Shown here piece after piece: positions 23,232 to 24,349 of a DNA stretch of 24,349 bases. The notes below the pieces were generated by a model that ran no database searches, was not told where the DNA came from, and worked only from the letters and a program-made list of their open reading frames with translations. The stretch is from an uncultured Hyphomicrobiales bacterium (GTDB lineage: Bacteria; Pseudomonadota; Alphaproteobacteria; Rhizobiales; Rhizobiaceae), in assembly GCA_943914405.1 (NCBI GenBank), contig CALUBX010000026.1, positions 1 to 24,349 on the forward strand, written 5' to 3'. How positions within the stretch are numbered: the first letter of the stretch is position 1; each line of letters starts with the position of its first letter. The position numbers were made by a program, and so were the translations under genes.

Positions 23232-24173
23232 TCAAACGCTCTCGCCGTTCGCCTGCCAGACGGGGATACCGAGGCGGCGGGCCTTGTCGGCGAGATTGCC
23301 GGTAATCCCGGAGCCCGGGAAGATGATGACGCCCGCAGGCATCACCGACAACATCTCATCGTTTCGGCGGAAAGGAGCCGCCTTGGCGTGCTTTGCCCAG
23401 TTCGGCTTGAAGGCGATTTGCGTCACTTTGCGGCTTTCGGCCCAGCAGGCAGCGATGCGCTCCGCCCCTTTCGGAGAGCCACCGTGCAGGAGAACCATGT
23501 CGGGATGCTTGGCATGGGCAAGGTCGAGTTTACCCCAGATCCGCTCATGATCATTGTAGTCCATGCCGCCGGAAAAGGCGATCTTGGTACCGGCCGGGAT
23601 CAGCACCTCGGTCTCGGCGTGGCGGCGGGCCGACAGGAAGTCTTTCGAGTCGATCATCGCCGCCGTCATGTTGGCGTGGCTGACCTTGGAGCCGGTGCGC
23701 GGCCGCCAGGCCGATCCCGTCTCGGCTTCGAACAAGTCAGCCGCATAGTCGCGCATGAATTCGAAAGCGTTGCGGCGCTCAAGTAGGGTGATGCCCTCGG
23801 CAATGTGGCGCTCCAGCTCGACGCTTTTCACCTCCGAGCCGTCCTGTTCGCTCTGCCCGGTTCGTTGCGCATCTTCGTTGCGCTGCAGTTCGCGCTGGAT
23901 GCGCTCGCCGGCGCGGTGGAAAAGATTGACGGTCGACCAGTAAAGGTCTTCGAGATCGGGTTCCAGCCGCGTGTCGCCGAGCATCTCCGTGAGCGCGTCG
24001 AAGATCGCGGTCAGCGCGGAGCGGACGACCGGTTCCTCCGGTAGGGGCCGCGGATCCGGCTCGTCCTGGAAGGGGCGATAGCCATGGATCTGCATCTCGT
24101 AGATGAATCGGTCGGTCGGGGAGGATGCGTGGTGAGGCTCGAAGGCATCGTCAATGGGAAGCGTGCGGTTCAT
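23232..24173 (-). CDS. DUF2493 (YpsA-related SLOG) family protein
   Basis: The 313-residue protein has a hydrophilic helical N-terminal half and a C-terminal SLOG-fold domain (about 190-310). Landmarks are FSGGMDYNDHERIW, a Rossmann-like strand-loop MVLLHGGSPKGAERIA with the GGSPKGAE nucleotide-binding loop, FKPNWAKHAKAAPFRRNDEM, and IIFPGSGITGNLADKARRLGI. This is DUF2493. SLOG domains are predicted to bind or process nucleotide derivatives in plasmid and conflict systems; the function of this family is unknown. GGAG lies six bases before the ATG. A strong terminator follows. Rhizobial plasmids commonly carry such genes with DUF736, as here. Confidence 0.88.
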   Translation of the reverse strand: MNRTLPIDDAFEPHHASSPTDRFIYEMQIHGYRPFQDEPDPRPLPEEPVVRSALTAIFDALTEMLGDTRLEPDLEDLYWSTVNLFHRAGERIQRELQRNEDAQRTGQSEQDGSEVKSVELERHIAEGITLLERRNAFEFMRDYAADLFEAETGSAWRPRTGSKVSHANMTAAMIDSKDFLSARRHAETEVLIPAGTKIAFSGGMDYNDHERIWGKLDLAHAKHPDMVLLHGGSPKGAERIAACWAESRKVTQIAFKPNWAKHAKAAPFRRNDEMLSVMPAGVIIFPGSGITGNLADKARRLGIPVWQANGESV

Positions 24174-24349
24174 GATGGTCTCCGTCGGTTTCGGCCGCGC
24201 CTCTCGCGGCCTGACGGCGATCCCTGTTCATGCGGCAGATGGGCCGGAACCGCGAGCAAAGCGAGCGGCCCAGCGAAGCGCCGGGCGGCGGAGGGAAGGT
24301 TTCTTGGCCCGCGAGGAGCGCCGGCCCGGCATCGGCCCGGAAGCGGTCC
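24174..24349. other. GC-rich, hairpin-rich non-coding end of the window
   Basis: Upstream of the DUF2493 gene lie a perfect hairpin GGCCGCG-CCTCT-CGCGGCC (24193-24211) and a run of GCGAGC/GAGCG repeats. No gene or promoter can be supported before the window ends. Confidence 0.4.

Noticed and set aside
24174..24349. A CRISPR-like repeat array suspected from the GCGAGC repeats
   Set aside because: Repeat units are short and irregular, with no unique spacers of constant length.

Overview
The window looks like part of a conjugative plasmid from a Rhizobiaceae bacterium (Rhizobium, Sinorhizobium/Ensifer or Agrobacterium). The evidence is a Ti/pAtC58-type divergent traA / traCDG transfer locus with an oriT-like site between the arms, a LuxR/LuxI quorum-sensing pair, and families typical of rhizobial plasmids (DUF736, WGR, pRiA4b ORF-3, DUF2493). 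High GC content and alphaproteobacterial ribosome-binding sites fit this. No replication or partition genes and no mating-pair-formation (virB/trb) genes are visible, so this is one segment of a larger replicon. All family assignments were made by eye from motifs; no database search was run.

Layout. (1) 1-2750 is a rearranged catabolic segment. It holds the start of a rhodanese-domain gene, the 3' end of a PTS EIIA-domain gene fused head-on to the 3' half of a peptide-ABC-transporter ATPase gene, then a class-A-beta-lactamase-like serine hydrolase and a D-amino-acid aminotransferase. (2) 3047-5272 holds two different, apparently intact IS30-family elements lying 9 bp apart. They follow a palindrome-rich regulatory-looking stretch that no longer faces a recognisable gene. 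(3) 5471-7509 is a LuxR-type regulator, a LuxI-type AHL synthase and one or two small unknown ORFs. (4) 7525-14919, minus strand, is a transfer operon: the giant relaxase/helicase TraA with two tandem C-terminal BID-like domains, then an 89-residue protein and an 822-residue zeta-toxin-like kinase protein, arranged like an antitoxin-toxin pair. (5) 14920-15141 is the divergent control region with a candidate oriT and a palindrome over the probable traC promoter. (6) 15142-17562 is traC, traD and traG, overlapping and translationally coupled. (7) 17598-24349 is an accessory region: a frame-disrupted ORF, a small membrane protein, small hypothetical proteins, DUF736, WGR, an HU-like protein, a ParS/ParT-type (Xre-RES) toxin-antitoxin pair, a pRiA4b ORF-3-like protein and a DUF2493/SLOG protein. 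Long inverted repeats and GC-rich hairpins lie between them.

How the parts may work together. TraA with TraC/TraD would process oriT, and TraG would couple the nucleoprotein to a type IV secretion channel encoded elsewhere. The LuxR/LuxI pair next to the transfer genes suggests density-dependent control, although no binding site is proven. The most unusual element is the zeta-like kinase co-operonic with, and directly downstream of, a BID-bearing relaxase. It could be a plasmid-addiction module built into the transfer operon or a protein co-delivered during conjugation. The Xre-RES pair is a second likely stability module.
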